Origin: Ascidia mentula
Lineage: Eukaryota; Chordata; Ascidiacea; Phlebobranchia; Ascidiidae
DNA length: 64,000 nt
Assembly (NCBI GenBank): GCA_947561715.1
Contig: OX387197.1
Span: 8,925,001 to 8,989,000 of the forward strand
Reading direction: 5' to 3'
This document shows positions 12,233 to 28,543 of the stretch, piece by piece; position 1 is the first letter of the stretch, and each line of letters opens with the position of its first letter. A model generated the notes under the pieces. That model saw only the letters and a program-made list of their open reading frames with translations, ran no database searches and was not told where the DNA came from. The position numbers and the translations under genes are program-made.

Positions 12233-13105
12233 GTCCCCATATACCATGGTAGCATGGAAAAAAACATCCAATCGTGGACCACCTAGGGACTGGACGAATT
12301 CCACCTTCTGGGTAATTTAGCGATTTACAGTCAGGGTCGCAGCGAAGTAAAACGTTACGATTGCATATTCACCTGCCTTACAATCCGTGCCGTTCATCTG
12401 GAGGTTGCCCACAGTCTGTTTATAAAAAATCAATGCCCAACGATTCGTTTATAGCTGCCCTTCGTCGTTTCATTGGGAGACGCGGAGTACCAAAACATAT
12501 CTTCAGCGACACTGGCACAAATTTTGTTGTTGCAAGCACGGAACCAGCTTCAAATCTCTGAATTTCTGCTTCAGAAACAGACGTCGTGGTCATTCAACCT
12601 TCCTGCTGCAAGCCACATAGGTGGCGTTTTGGAACGCATGATTCGTTCTGTTCGTCGAATTATGTCCTCGCTCGCTGGTTCCCGGGTGATGTCTGATGAA
12701 GTCCTGGAGACCTTGTTTGTGAAAGCTGAATCCATAATCAACTCAAGACCCCTTGTTCCGGTGACATAGGGACGAAGAACCGCTGACCCCGAACCATCTC
12801 CTGCTGATGAGACGATCCCCCAACCTGCCTCAGACGATTGCAGAGAAAAATGATTGCTATGACGGCGTTGGCGTTAGGTACAGTTTCTCTCTGACCATTT
12901 CTGGAAGAGGTTCGTGTGAAGAATACCTGCCGGCTGTCACTGCTCGTCCAAAGTGGCATGATTCTCATCGCAAGTTTAGAAAGAATGATGTCGTCCTACT
13001 TGTGTGCGAGTGTAAGTGCCGTTCGAAATGGTCGATCGGTCGATCGGTCGAATCAATGAGACGTACCCCGATGAAAATGGAAAAATTTGCACGGTGGGGA
13101 GTGTT

Positions 13106-13560
13106 ACAACGCCACTTGTATGCTGTGAGTGTGTTTTCTATGTTGTGATTGTTTGACGTCATCTCAATGTGCCGTTGTGCGTCACACGAACATTTGTCTT
13201 AGTGGAACACTGCTGCCTGCCACTGCTGTATGTAGACTTGTTTTTTCTACCAGTTCTGCTGACCTATTGTAAATTTATGTTGTATTTGAATAGCATATTG
13301 CATAAGGATAATTTAAGTGCCATTGTTTTCCGCTTACTGGTTGATCTGAAGCCTCACGAAATTTGTGACTCTGGTGCTATAATAATTCGGTAAGCACAAT
13401 TCGCTTATTTTTCTGTGTTTGCTTTTTGGTCGCTAATTCTTCAACTGTTTGTGTAGAAACCGCAGCTCCTTTGTTCGTTTTCACGGAAGTGGGTTGCGCG
13501 TTACGCGACTATTGTAGTAATTCCCCTGTTGCACTGTCCGGGCGCAAGATGTCACTCCCA
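13106..13560 (+). repeat. LTR-like repeat, first copy
   Basis: Starts about where the integrase part of the fossil ends, near TGTTACAACGCC. It shares a series of words, in the same order, with the copy at 13.64-14.11 kb, including CCTGCCA.TGCTG, CTGTTTGTGT.AAACCGCAG and TTGCGCGTTACG. Confidence 0.6.
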
Positions 13561-13639
13561 CCCGCATGCTGTGCTACGTTTACGGACCATAACGCTTCCC
13601 AGTAATATGTTTCCCACCTCCATGGTCATTCAGCCATAG

Positions 13640-14110
13640 ACGCCTTGTGACGTAACAATGTGAACATGAACACAAAATCGTTGTTACGTCACACAAACCG
13701 TTGTCCATGTAGAACCCTGGTACCTGCCAGTGCTGTTGTGGTCTAAGTTTTGCCTTAGTCAGTTGTCGTGTACTGCTTTATGAAACTAACCTTTATGTTC
13801 TTTTTGAATTAAGACAATTTAAGGCAAGTTTAACTGCAAGTTGTCATCTGCTGCGTGATAGATTTAAAAAAAAACGATATTTTGTGATTCTGGTCCCAAA
13901 ATAGTTCGATCAGGAGAATTTGTGTATTTAATTTCTCTGTGTATTTGGTCACAAATTCTACACCTGTTTGTGTTAAAACCGCAGCGACTTCGGAAGAAAG
14001 TTGATCTGTTCCTTTTGACCGGATTGGCTTGCGCGTTACGGACCATATCCCTGCTGGTTGCACTGTCCTGGCGCAAGGAGTTACGCCTGCCCCGCTGCCA
14101 AGGGCAGTGC
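13640..14110 (+). repeat. LTR-like repeat, second copy
   Basis: Diverged direct copy of the 13.1-13.56 kb repeat, probably part of the same BEL/Pao fossil or of a tandem insertion of it. Confidence 0.6.
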
Positions 14111-14498
14111 AACATTAAAAATTTGTCGGATTTTACTGTATGCCTGTGAAGTATGTGTTGCGGCTGTAGCTGAACTGTAAATCAGTTAATGTGAAACGAT
14201 GCTTTTCGACCTGCTTGTATTTGGAAACCGTTCTCTGTTTTTTTTTCGAAAGCAAAGGCAACCTTCTCTATATGATTTCTATGAAGATTTGAAAATTTTA
14301 CACGTTGTTGCAAAACAATAATACACATGTTGGAGTAATACACCACAATAGACATACACGATACACTTATTGCTTGGAAGTTTGGAACTGTGTGGTATTT
14401 TAATGTTGTGAAACGTTTTGAGTCTAAAACGGGACAGCCATGTGCATTAGGTATGGTGGGTTTTTTGTATACATTAAAATAACGAATTGCCTTGTTCA

Positions 14499-16105
14499 AT
14501 GGCTGAATTAACGACAGAATTAAGTTACACCACGTGCACTGTGCAGTGTTTGTAAAGATTTTTATTTCTCATTTTAGTTCCAAAGCAGTTCCGGTGGAGA
14601 AGCTTCTTGCCATTGGATTTATTTCCACTGGTGGTGGACTTTTGTTTGGATACGATATGGGCATCATATCAGGAGCATTACACCAACTTGAAGTGCATTT
14701 TGACTTAAACTGCACCCAACAAGAATTGGTTGTTAGCTTTTTGCTGCTCGGCGCTTTTGTTGGATCTTTGCTAGGTGGTTACCTCATAGACAAATTTGGA
14801 AGAAAGCCATCAATCATATTTGCATCCATCCTGTTTATTGTCGGAGCAGTTACTCTTGCAGCTTGTCAAACATACAGTGTTCTGCTTTTTGGGAGACTGA
14901 TCTTAGGTTTTGCAATGGCTTTGTCTGCTGTGTCAGAATGTGTATATGTATCAGAGGTATCTCCGTCTAACATAAGAGGCCAACTTGTGTCACTCAACGA
15001 GTTAGGAATAACAGTTGGAATTTTAATTTCCTATTTTACTGGACTTGCTTTTGCTCCGGTTTTAGACGGATGGAGGTACATGTTTGGTCTCTCATCAGTT
15101 GTTGCAATAATAGTGATGGCAGTTATGTTGTTTTTGCCTAAAAGTCCCCGCTTTCTTCTCCTACAACAGAAACGCATAGAAGCAAAAGCTGCATTAACAC
15201 AGCTCAGAAAGCACACCACAAGTGCTAGTAGAGCAGATGAATTAGTTTCAATGGAGAAAAACCTTAATGCAGACCATACATCCTGTATTTCTCTGTTTTG
15301 TAACACACGCTTGGTTTTTCCAATTGTTATTGGTGCTGGATTAATTGTGTTTCAGCAAAGCACTGGTGAACCAAATATTCTGTTTTATGCATCCACCATC
15401 TTGAAACAACTTGGCTTTCAAAGTGATGTTGCAGCTGGATTGGGATCTGTTGCACTTGGAGTATCAAAAGTACTATCCACCATACTTTGCCTTTTGTTTA
15501 TCGACCGCTGGGGCAGAAAAAAATTCTTACTTGCTGGTTGTATTACCATTGCAGTGGCTGTCTTTGGAATAACTATTATTGCAAGTACAACAAATATTGC
15601 TGGACAAACTGTATGCGCCTCTGCAAACGTCACAAGCAATTCCAATGGTACCATTGGCAATTTTACCGGACAGCCTCTTGAATATAATACTCAAGCGAAA
15701 TGGTTATCTTTGGTACTGTTGGTGATTGTTGTTGCAGCGTACTCCTGCAGCTTTGGCCCAGTAACATGGATAATGCTGGGAGAGATTTTTCCTACATCTT
15801 TACGTGGCAGATTATTTGCCCTGGTTACAAGCCTCAACTGGGCCATGAACCTTATAATATCATCAACATTTTTGGAATTTGCTAAATCTGGTGTTGGTCT
15901 CACAGCACCCTTTGCTGCTAGCGGCATTTTTGGTGTAATAGCAACTGCTTTTATCTATTTTGTTGTGCCAGAGACCAAGGGTAAAACCCTTGAGGAAGTG
16001 CAATCAATAATGAATGATGGAATATGTACATTTGTACAAAGCAAGTGTTCTTGTTATCACAAACAGACTGAAGCCTTACTGCCATTAGTTGAAACTACTA
16101 CCTGA
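14499..16105 (+). CDS. SLC2A12: Class III facilitative sugar transporter (GLUT12/GLUT10-like)
   Basis: Major-facilitator sugar transporter with 12 membrane helices, acting at the plasma or an inner membrane. Nearly all coding sequence is one exon (14578-16105). A start ATG at 14499 joins it in phase through a very short intron (donor at 14554 or 14536). Landmarks: FISTGGGLLFGYDMGIISGAL (helix 1), GGYLIDKFGRKPS (loop 2-3), VYVSEVSPSNIRGQLVSLNELGI, PKSPRFLL, QQSTGEPNILFYASTILK (helix 7), DRWGRKKFLLAG, and PETKGKTLEEV after helix 12. The loop before helix 10 is long and carries several N-glycosylation sites, the class III arrangement. The similarity is closest to GLUT12. The stop is only 115 bp from the stop of the convergent USP1 gene, so the 3' UTRs probably overlap. 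Confidence 0.9.
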
Positions 16106-16220
16106 ACCTTTGTTTTGAGCATATTTAAAAACACTGTGCAAATGTATTACTTAATATACACAAAATTCACACTTTATGATATTGCATTATCACTTGACAT
16201 TTTAAAAATGTATATACCAG

Positions 16221-18768
16221 TTAAAATGATACTTTGGTTTGCTGATAAAATAGAAGGTATGGTGACCTTGAAATAAAATTACCAAAGTCACCATTAAGTG
16301 CCTTATTGACACAATCCTCACTTAATACACGAACATCTTCATCGTCGAACCTGAGCCATTTATCTTCTGAAATTTTATCTGAAAAGGAAAAAAAACTTTT
16401 TTTTAAATCTTGTTAAAATCTTACAACATGAATAATGTTATTTTACGTACCACTTTTTTCTCTATATCTGACATATGACAAGTAATGACCACCAGTTAGT
16501 GCTGCTCCACTGTGAATTACTATAGCAAACAATGTGTAGTTTGTGTTTTGATTGCAATTAACAGTGCACCATTCTCGTAAATCAATAGTTTGTGGTATTT
16601 TAAATGAACTGGTTATTTTTGAGACCTGCAAATTTATTGTAGTTACTACATATAATAAAATGAAGTTGCAATGAACAAACTTACAGTTGTTTCACTGCCA
16701 TTGCAGTCCAGAGCATTTGAAAATTGCTTGAGATGAAAGGTCGCGATAGGTGGAAGTTGTTTAAACTTTGTGCATTGCCCACCTTCTGTTAACCTGCAAT
16801 GAAAAAAAAATAGTTATATTTGCTCAGTTGCAGAAACAAATCCATTAGCATGTGCATACAAAATACCCAATTTGGTTGTTATTTTATGATTACCAATATT
16901 AGTTGGCAGTACCTTAAACACGAGTTGCAAAAATATTTGTTATCGCCATCCAACAGTTCCTGTGCTGTGTATTTGGTCAATGCCCATGACAGACTGCCAC
17001 TAGTTTCCTTTACCATATACATAGCAAAGTTAAAGAAAATATTGGTTAATATTAAGGTACAGAAGGAAACACACATTTATTGCTTTTGTTCTGATACAAT
17101 CTTGTGTGCTGGGCTTTACAGGAAGACTGATGTCCTGCATAATATCAAAAAAAATTATTACCAACCACAGTAGAAACAGATCATAAAGCTGGAAATTTTT
17201 ATGTCCAAAAATGTATATTTACCTTGATATTATCAAAAAACATACCTGAAAAGATTCCAATCTTTCAACTTGATTTTCACATTCCAAACACTTGATGGTA
17301 GTTATGGAATGTCCGTAAAAGAGCTGTTTGATAGACTTATCCTTATTTGACATGTGACCACTATTAATAATTTGGCTCAAGTTATTGATTTGCAAGTGGT
17401 TGTTTTTCTTTGGTTGATTTTTTGAAGTATTTGTCTGGATTCTGTATTGCCTTTTGATAAATTTATTTCTAAATTTAATCAACTTTTGGTATCCAGAAAC
17501 TGATTTCTTGGGGTATTTGCCCATTGCAAAGCCTGTGTCAGTCCTAAGGTTTTTAGAAGGTGGTTCATCTGTATCTTTTGTATAATTTGTGCCCAAGCAA
17601 ATATTTTCTTTGTTTTCTTGTAAATGGTGATCACTGCTCGAAACCCTTTTCCTTTTTAATCGTTTTAGACAACTCGTTGACACTATAGAAGTTGATAATG
17701 ACTCTGGTACTTTTGGGAAATCTTTGCAAGAATTCTTCACTGCAGCCTGCTTCAGGTTACTTGCAGCAGTTGAGCTTTGTGAGGAGAAATTTTGTTTTAT
17801 CACCAAAGTATTACGCAACTTGTGACCGCCAAACACCTTGACACGTTTTTGCTTTTTCCTAGCATCAACCTAAACATTCAAATAAAAGTAAACTTTTGCA
17901 AGCTTTGCAAATAACAAAACAATTTGACTAACTTCTGGTGCTAAATCTAAAGATGGGGGATAGTCGCAAGCACTCAGTATACAATGAAGGCATTCCTGTG
18001 CATCTTGTTGTGTGTGTGCTTCGAACAAAGGATATCCAGTGCTAAACCACAACTATATGATAAATAAGTTTATGGTTGCACATCAAAATGACTTACCAAA
18101 AATACTGAAAAAATTTGCTTGGGCGAACGTATCTCAAAGCTTCAGTAAATTCCAAATCTTTATTTTTATCTGTATTGCTTTCCAATATTTTTAAGATTTT
18201 ACTTTTTGCTGTAAACATTTCACCATACAACAAATCCAGTTCTGCACCAAAACACAGCATAAATGGTTTCAGTGCTTCAATAGAAGTTTACAATATACAG
18301 CAAAATATATTACAAATATATCAATAACAGTTAGCCTACCTTTAACAATATTAAAATTATTTGTTAATCTCTCTTCTGGAATGCTTGTTGTTTCTGCTTC
18401 ACATTGAAGTATTTTTTTTAATTCCTTTAATCTGTCAAGGAATCCAGGGCAATATAACAATACCTGGGAAGGCAAAATTAGGAATAAAATTTGAGAGGGT
18501 CTAAATGAAATGAATACGTCAGAACAGGAAAGTAAGCCTAATTTAAAATTTAGGTTCCCACCTGCAAAATACTGTTTAAATAACAAGAGTTTCCTATATT
18601 CTGAAGCCCGACAAACGGTATCAAAGGACCAGTTTTTTCATGGTCGATTTCCATTTCAAAGCAGTCCATCCAGCCATCGGCACCCAATTCCAAATTAAAT
18701 TCAAGATGCTTTGGAAAAGGCGGGAAATATAGGTCACGTGATGGTTCCCAGAACCGCGAAGCTGGCAC
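16221..18768 (-). CDS. USP1: Ubiquitin-specific protease 1
   Basis: Cysteine deubiquitinase that, with the WDR48/UAF1 cofactor, removes monoubiquitin from FANCD2 and PCNA in the nucleus. The Cys box FVGLQNIGNSCYLNSILQV, then LLYCPGFLDRLKELKK, the QQD box HTQQDAQECLHCIL, a long basic insert (17219-17870), IKCLECENQVERLESFQ, the zinc-site half DGDNKYFCNSCL, HLKQFSNALDCNGSETT, and the His box SGAALTGGHYLSYVRYR match USP1 in order. The last exon (from about 16366 down to the stop) encodes DKWLRFDDEDV and ends SRSPYLLFYQQTKVSF. The first visible exon opens at an acceptor (after 18768). The start is either in an unseen upstream exon or at the in-frame ATG 18669, which would fit a trans-spliced leader. 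The stretch between the His and Asp boxes is much shorter than in human USP1. Confidence 0.9.
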
Positions 18769-18769
18769 T

Positions 18770-20505
18770 AGAATAAAGAAAAGGTTTACTAATTTAAATC
18801 CCCTTTTGTACCATTATGTATCTGAAAAAGTGCACTTGTTTGCAAGAAACTTGCTTAATTAAGTTTGCTTCGTTTTACATCAATTTTGTTTGTTGGCAGT
18901 TATTTTCCGAAACCATGATTTTCGCATCAATGAATTTTTAACGAAAGATATGCATGTAAAATTCGATAAATTAGGGAAAAATAAAACACAAGATATCAAT
19001 TAGCAACAGTTGGTCTAAAGACCTTAAGATGATAATGCACATGACTGCCGTAATAACTGGTACATACAGATAGTGACCAGAAAGGTTATAGGCTTTTATG
19101 TCGGCAGACAAACTATACAGCCAAATCATTAAAAACTCTATATTGAATATACCAACGCCATAACTTTTATCGACTACAGCCCGCGTTGACCGTAGTTATG
19201 CCATCTGGTCAATCCCTAACTAAAAATCGTGCAAGGACGTCATCCCTATGAAGCAAAGAAAAAGAAACTAAAAAATGCAGGCACTCATGAGGTGGCCTAG
19301 CTTGCATAAATCACCGTGTAATGCACCTGCATCGGGAAAACTTTGGACCGCTTGATTAAGGCATGTAGACGTACCTGGCATAAATGTGATGACATGTAAC
19401 ACGCAGTAAAAAACAGAAATCGAAACTACCGTTTCGGCGACAGAAACACATATTGTGATTAAACGAAGAAAAAACAATACCAGTCCAATAATAGCCTACA
19501 AAACAAACTTTACAGCATGCAGTTTGTCATTGCCCTAAGTTGATCCGACTTCCGGACTGTGTGATTTTGACAGTCTACCATCTCTTAAAACCCAACATCA
19601 AGAAAGTCTCAGTCCGACATCATGCTGGCTGAAGGTCTCGTCGCCGATGGTCAAGCAGTTCATGAAGCAAGTTCGATCTGAGACTAGACCAAGATTTGGA
19701 CTAATCTGTTAGAGTCGCAAACATATAAGAAGATATCAAAGATGACACAGTAACAAAACATAAATGCTCGGGTTATGCAACAAAGAAGACTACGAAAAAG
19801 TAGCGTTAATTGAAAGACGTAAAGCAAGCGAGATAACTATTAAGCGAAGGCGTCAGAAAGACGGGTGTAAATGCAAAATAGTGGATAGCGGTTCCGAATT
19901 GCCGAGTTTAAAAAAATAACAAGCCAAATTCGCTACACTGGACAACTAAATAAAACCCAAATGTGATTTATTCAGTAGGTAATGTCGAGGATTGTGATAA
20001 ATGAATTTTATTTTCCGTTTTACTTTAGAACTGATGATGGCTATTTTGCAAACGAATATAACATGACAGACTATCCTATTTTTTTTAGTTTGATGCAATT
20101 GATTTTATATTGAGTTGTTCAGGTAAGGGGCCATCTTACCTCATTGCAGGTAAAATAAACTAAATAGGCCAACTACGTTTAAACATGCCGTCAAACTTTC
20201 GAAACCAATGTATGTAGGTTATTTTATTGAAATTTTGCTGTAATATGGTTCTGGCCTTGTCCCAAACGCATTTTGGATTTAAACTCGCTCTTGATATTTA
20301 AAAAATATCTTGCAGAGTTAAAAACGCTGTGACCTGGAATTTTACGATCCTCCAAGTGGTACGTAAAGTTGTTCCACTTCACGGTAAGGTGGAAGTGACG
20401 TCACGCACAGTCAAGTGAAAATCTGAGTATTTTTGTTGTTTTGTATGTTCGACCTTTCATATTAGTTTGACAATTTACTGTTTACGAAGATTTTTGAGAC
20501 TGGCA
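18770..20505. other. Intergenic region between USP1 and SMNDC1
   Basis: This is a divergent promoter region of 1.7 kb with no supported coding exon. It may hide a small first exon of USP1. An ETS/CRE site sits at its right end. Confidence 0.5.
20391..20404. promoter_or_regulatory. Composite ETS-CRE site upstream of SMNDC1
   Basis: GGAAGTGACGTCAC lies about 100 bp before the SMNDC1 start codon. It joins an ETS core (GGAAGT) to a full CRE (TGACGTCA), an arrangement known from housekeeping promoters of animals. That it drives SMNDC1 is inferred from position. Confidence 0.6.
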
Positions 20506-21780
20506 ATGGCCGAAGATTTAAGTGCCAGTCTGACCAACTATAAAGTGCAGTTAGCTCAGGTAGAAGCCGCGCTTTCGGGCGATTCCGAAAATGAAGAACT
20601 TTTAAAGCTAAAGCAGGATCTTGTGGAGGTTAGTAACAATTCTCTGGAAAACGTCGTCCAGCACCTAATTTGTATATTTTTTTAATGAAGGTTATTCAAT
20701 TAACAGAAGATTTATTAGAAACCGAAACTTCCAAAGAAAAACAAAAACAAATTCCTTCATCCTCAAGAAAAAAATCATCATTCCGCTGGACTGCTGGAGA
20801 CAAATGTCTCGCATTACGAAGCGTCGATGGAAAGTAAGAAATAGTTAAAATAAGAAATGATCCAGACCTATTAATACCTCCACCTTCTCCCGGCAGCTTC
20901 TCGATAACCACCTACGGTTTAAAGCTGTTCGGTTCTCGTCAGTTCACTGCACATGCTATCACGACGGGAAAAATAAAATTATTATTATTCCCGATGCTTT
21001 GTTCCAGATATTATGAAGCTGTGGTTGAAGACATATTGCCTGAAAGTGAAACTGTTGTAGTAACTTTTCCCCAACATCAACAAACTGACATATGTCAAAC
21101 ATCTACACTGCGACCGCTACCTGTTGGTGGAGACAGAATTATTCCAGGGCAAAAAAGTAAAGCTGCCATGAAGTAGGTTCATGACTGTTTTTTTATATCT
21201 GTCATTGCGCCCATATTCGACATAATATGTAATTTTATAGGAAAGAACAGCAAATACAACACCGGGAATACAGAAAAAAGCGCAACCTTAAAAAGAAAAT
21301 GCGAGTGAAGGAAAAAGAAGCAGAGTCTGAAGTTTCGAAGAACAAATGGAAGGATTTTAATAAAAAAGTCTATTCAAAAACATGGAAAGGAAGAGTGAGT
21401 GTATTTCATTTTATTTAATGAAATATTTTAGCACCGCCATTGTGTTTTGCCAATCATACAAAAAAGAAATACATAGGCCACTTTTAAATTGTTGTTAAAT
21501 CTGTACATCAAAGTATGGGCTGTTTTTTGTCGATTATGACCAAACCCTTGCCACATTATTTGCTAAACTCTAGATTGGGGCCTGGTACCCCAACTTTGTT
21601 TTCAAAATGTACTTTATATTCCTTAAATGATTGCTGTTGTAGGTTAAAAAGAGTATCTTTGCATCACCTGAAGGGGCTGATGGTAAAGTGGGCGTTGGAA
21701 CATGTGGGGTTGCTGATAAAAACATGACGAAGTATGATCATGGAGCTAAATACAATGCTCGACATTTGATACCAAGATGA
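20506..21780 (+). CDS. SMNDC1: Survival-motor-neuron-related splicing factor 30
   Basis: Tudor-domain spliceosome assembly factor (SPF30) that binds dimethyl-arginine on Sm proteins in the nucleus. Five exons (20506-20628, 20691-20833, 21008-21172, 21241-21394, 21643-21780) give 240 residues; human has 238. The N-terminus (MAEDLSASLTNYKVQLAQVE) is a coiled coil. The Tudor domain runs from about residue 70 (WTAGDKCLALRSVDGKYYEA) to 125 (TSTLRPL), followed by the characteristic KKEQQIQHREYRKKRNLKKK helix, WKDFNKKVYSKTWKGRVKKS and the C-terminal YNARHLIPR. An AATAAA at 21931-21936 marks the 3' end. It is convergent with ALDH1L1. Confidence 0.97.
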
Positions 21781-21930
21781 AAATGTCAGGACAAAGTTGA
21801 TGAATTTCAGAAACACAATCTATGGAATATTTCCAAAGGTCAAATTTGGATGACCTGAGTTTTTACATTTTAATTCCTACTGTTTTTGCTAAACCCAGCT
21901 TGTATGAGAGGAATGGTTTGGTGTGAACCA

Positions 21931-21936
21931 AATAAA
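21931..21936 (+). terminator. Polyadenylation signal of SMNDC1
   Basis: AATAAA about 150 bases after the SMNDC1 stop codon. The stretch from here to 22399 shows nothing else and separates SMNDC1 from the convergent ALDH1L1 gene. Confidence 0.6.
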
Positions 21937-22399
21937 CTGCGACTTGAAAATAAGTTTGTTTTTATCATTGATTAATCAAAGCCAGGCAACCTCAAAAACT
22001 TTTTGCTTCAGTCTCCTTTATCCCTCCTTCAACTGAACATAACAATTGCATCAACATTATTTGATCACCTTTTATTTGCACATTTGTGTTATAGAGTTGT
22101 TTCTGACATTCATTATATCAAAAAAGCTCATTAAATTAAAAACTGGGTTAGAACTCTGGCGAACGGGAATAAATTACTATAATGGTAAAACATTCCTGGA
22201 TAAAAATGCATATGAATAAATACAATACATAGGGTATGTAAAAATGTGGAACCAGCAGACTTCATAACATACATCTGCATGATAGCGATCCAAAACAATT
22301 GCTGATAAGAAGCACATTGGGTAAAAATGAAACATCCAAGCTACACGCATTAAAAATTACTTTAAATTGGGATGAAGAAAGCTTGATAGTTCAGAAAAG

Positions 22400-26952
<4,553 letters not shown>

Positions 26953-27681
26953 TTTGTTTGCCCAGTACTCCTAAAATGACAAAATAATCTTGATAAGAAA
27001 AAAAAATTGCAAGCCACATGCATTGATTGCAATGTATGATTGCACATGACCACGTGTGCAAAATCTTTTAAACGGTGCCAAGTTAAAGTTTAACGATTAT
27101 GCAAACAACGATCTGCTTTTTCACACCAATCCAAACGCAAAACATGCTTATCAGCGATTTTTCAACCAGGCGATATATTTTGTTCCAACACACGAAACTT
27201 ATTATTCCAGTCTTAGTTTGTTCTTTCTTTGCATGACAGCCAGTGTGGAAATAGCAATGGGACGTGCAAAGCAAACATCTCACCTGCGACGAAGAGAAAA
27301 AACGCTTGGGTAAACGGCACAATCCCAACATTGCAACTGTCACTCTTCGTTCCAAAATTTGCTAACTATACGCGACCGTCACGTAATAACAACAGCCAAA
27401 GGCGACCTTGCTCTGCAGGCACAACGATTAACAATAGATCATCGGGAAGGTGATTTCGTTCTTTCCAAAATCCTTGACCCTTCCCAAAGCAGCGTATTCA
27501 GTCATGCGAATCGTGGTTTGTTTGATTATGGTTTTCTATCAGAATTGCTGAGAAGTGAGTTTCGCAATACTCGACTCTTCAAATTTCACTTGAAATTTTC
27601 CATTGTAGCAGGCACGTGTGCAAAGTTGAAGTTTCACGAAGTTAGCCACGAGAACATTAGCAAACTGAAGCCATTGTTGCA
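26953..27681. promoter_or_regulatory. Shared upstream region of ALDH1L1 and CCNQ
   Basis: 729 bases separate two divergent start codons. A CACGTG E-box lies near 27050. Open frames here (for example the plus frame from 27359 that runs past the CCNQ start) have no family resemblance. The precise promoters cannot be placed. Confidence 0.45.
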
Positions 27682-28383
27682 ATGCAAAGTGAAGAAACAT
27701 TTTCCCACGAAGTACATTTTAAAACATCTAAATTTATTAGCACGTGTGCAGTAAAACTTCGTTTGAAAGAAACAACACTTGCAAGTGCATGTGTACTTTA
27801 CCATCGCTTTTGTAAATTTTGTTCAATTACTGAATATGATCCCTACACAATTGCAACCACTGCTATATATCTTGCAACAAAGGTGGAAGAAGAGCATATG
27901 CGTCTCCGGGACGTAGTGAACGTATGTCACCGTACAATGCATCCCCAATCTAAACACCTGGAACTCAACACCGAATTTTGGGACTTAAGGGACACCATAG
28001 CATCATGTGAATTGCTAATGCTTCGAATACTGAAGTTTGATGTCACTTATGTTCATCCCCACAAGTTTTTGCTTCATTACCTGATGTCCTTGTCTAACTT
28101 GTTTCACAGAAGAGTATGGGAAACCAATCCAATCAGTGATGTTGCTTGGTCAATCTTGAAGGACAGTTACTTGTCTAATTCTTGCTTAGACTACACACCA
28201 CAAGCTCATGCTCTTGCTGCAATTGACTTGGCAATCAAATGTTGCAGAGTGGAGGTACCACTGTCCAACAAAGCAGAGACTGTTTGGTGGAAGGCACTCT
28301 GCAACACATGCACCAAAGAACAACTCACTCATGTTGAAAACGAAATTGTTGAGATTTATAATATTGCTTCTGATATTAAATGA
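27682..28383 (+). CDS. CCNQ: Cyclin Q (FAM58A), CDK10 partner
   Basis: Cyclin that activates CDK10; human loss causes STAR syndrome. The 233-residue single-exon frame starts at an ATG placed like the human cyclin-box start (human 248). The matches run along the whole length: SEETFSHEVHFKTSKFI, ACVLYHRFCK, DPYTIATTAIYLATKVEEEH, LRDVVNVCHR, FWDLRDTIASCELLMLRIL, HPHKFLLHYLMSL, AWSILKDSYLS, VEVPLSNKAETVWWKAL. The absence of introns is unusual here, where almost every other gene is split; it may reflect intron loss or retroposition of the ancestral copy. The stop is 160 bp from that of the convergent RPP14. Confidence 0.93.
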   Translation: MQSEETFSHEVHFKTSKFISTCAVKLRLKETTLASACVLYHRFCKFCSITEYDPYTIATTAIYLATKVEEEHMRLRDVVNVCHRTMHPQSKHLELNTEFWDLRDTIASCELLMLRILKFDVTYVHPHKFLLHYLMSLSNLFHRRVWETNPISDVAWSILKDSYLSNSCLDYTPQAHALAAIDLAIKCCRVEVPLSNKAETVWWKALCNTCTKEQLTHVENEIVEIYNIASDIK

Positions 28384-28543
28384 CTTGATTTTTCAACCTG
28401 CGTCTTTTCTGCATTGCATTATCCTTGCTCTATGTTTGACTACAATTTAAACTATGATAATGCAATTACACAGCTGTCAACCCATTCACACTAGTGTTGT
28501 TTTGAAAAGCAATTTTTATATTTTTGACAAAAATACACAAATG

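Larger units (their letters stand above)
12295..14110 (+). mobile_element. BEL/Pao retroelement fossil with LTR-like repeats
   Basis: The part between about 12.3 and 13.1 kb translates to pieces of the integrase region of BEL/Pao LTR elements, including a match to the ALRRFIGRRGVP and KAESIINSRPL signatures and to the C-terminal domain that follows the integrase core. Only this 3' part of the polyprotein is seen; gag, protease and reverse transcriptase are absent. It is followed by two diverged direct repeats of about 400 bp that look like LTR copies. The element is truncated and carries several breaks. The repeats' divergence points to an old insertion. Confidence 0.75.

Noticed and set aside
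27359-27754. 131-codon plus-strand open frame overlapping the start of CCNQ
   Set aside because: It is in another frame from the cyclin, shows no family resemblance and is best explained as chance in the shared upstream region.
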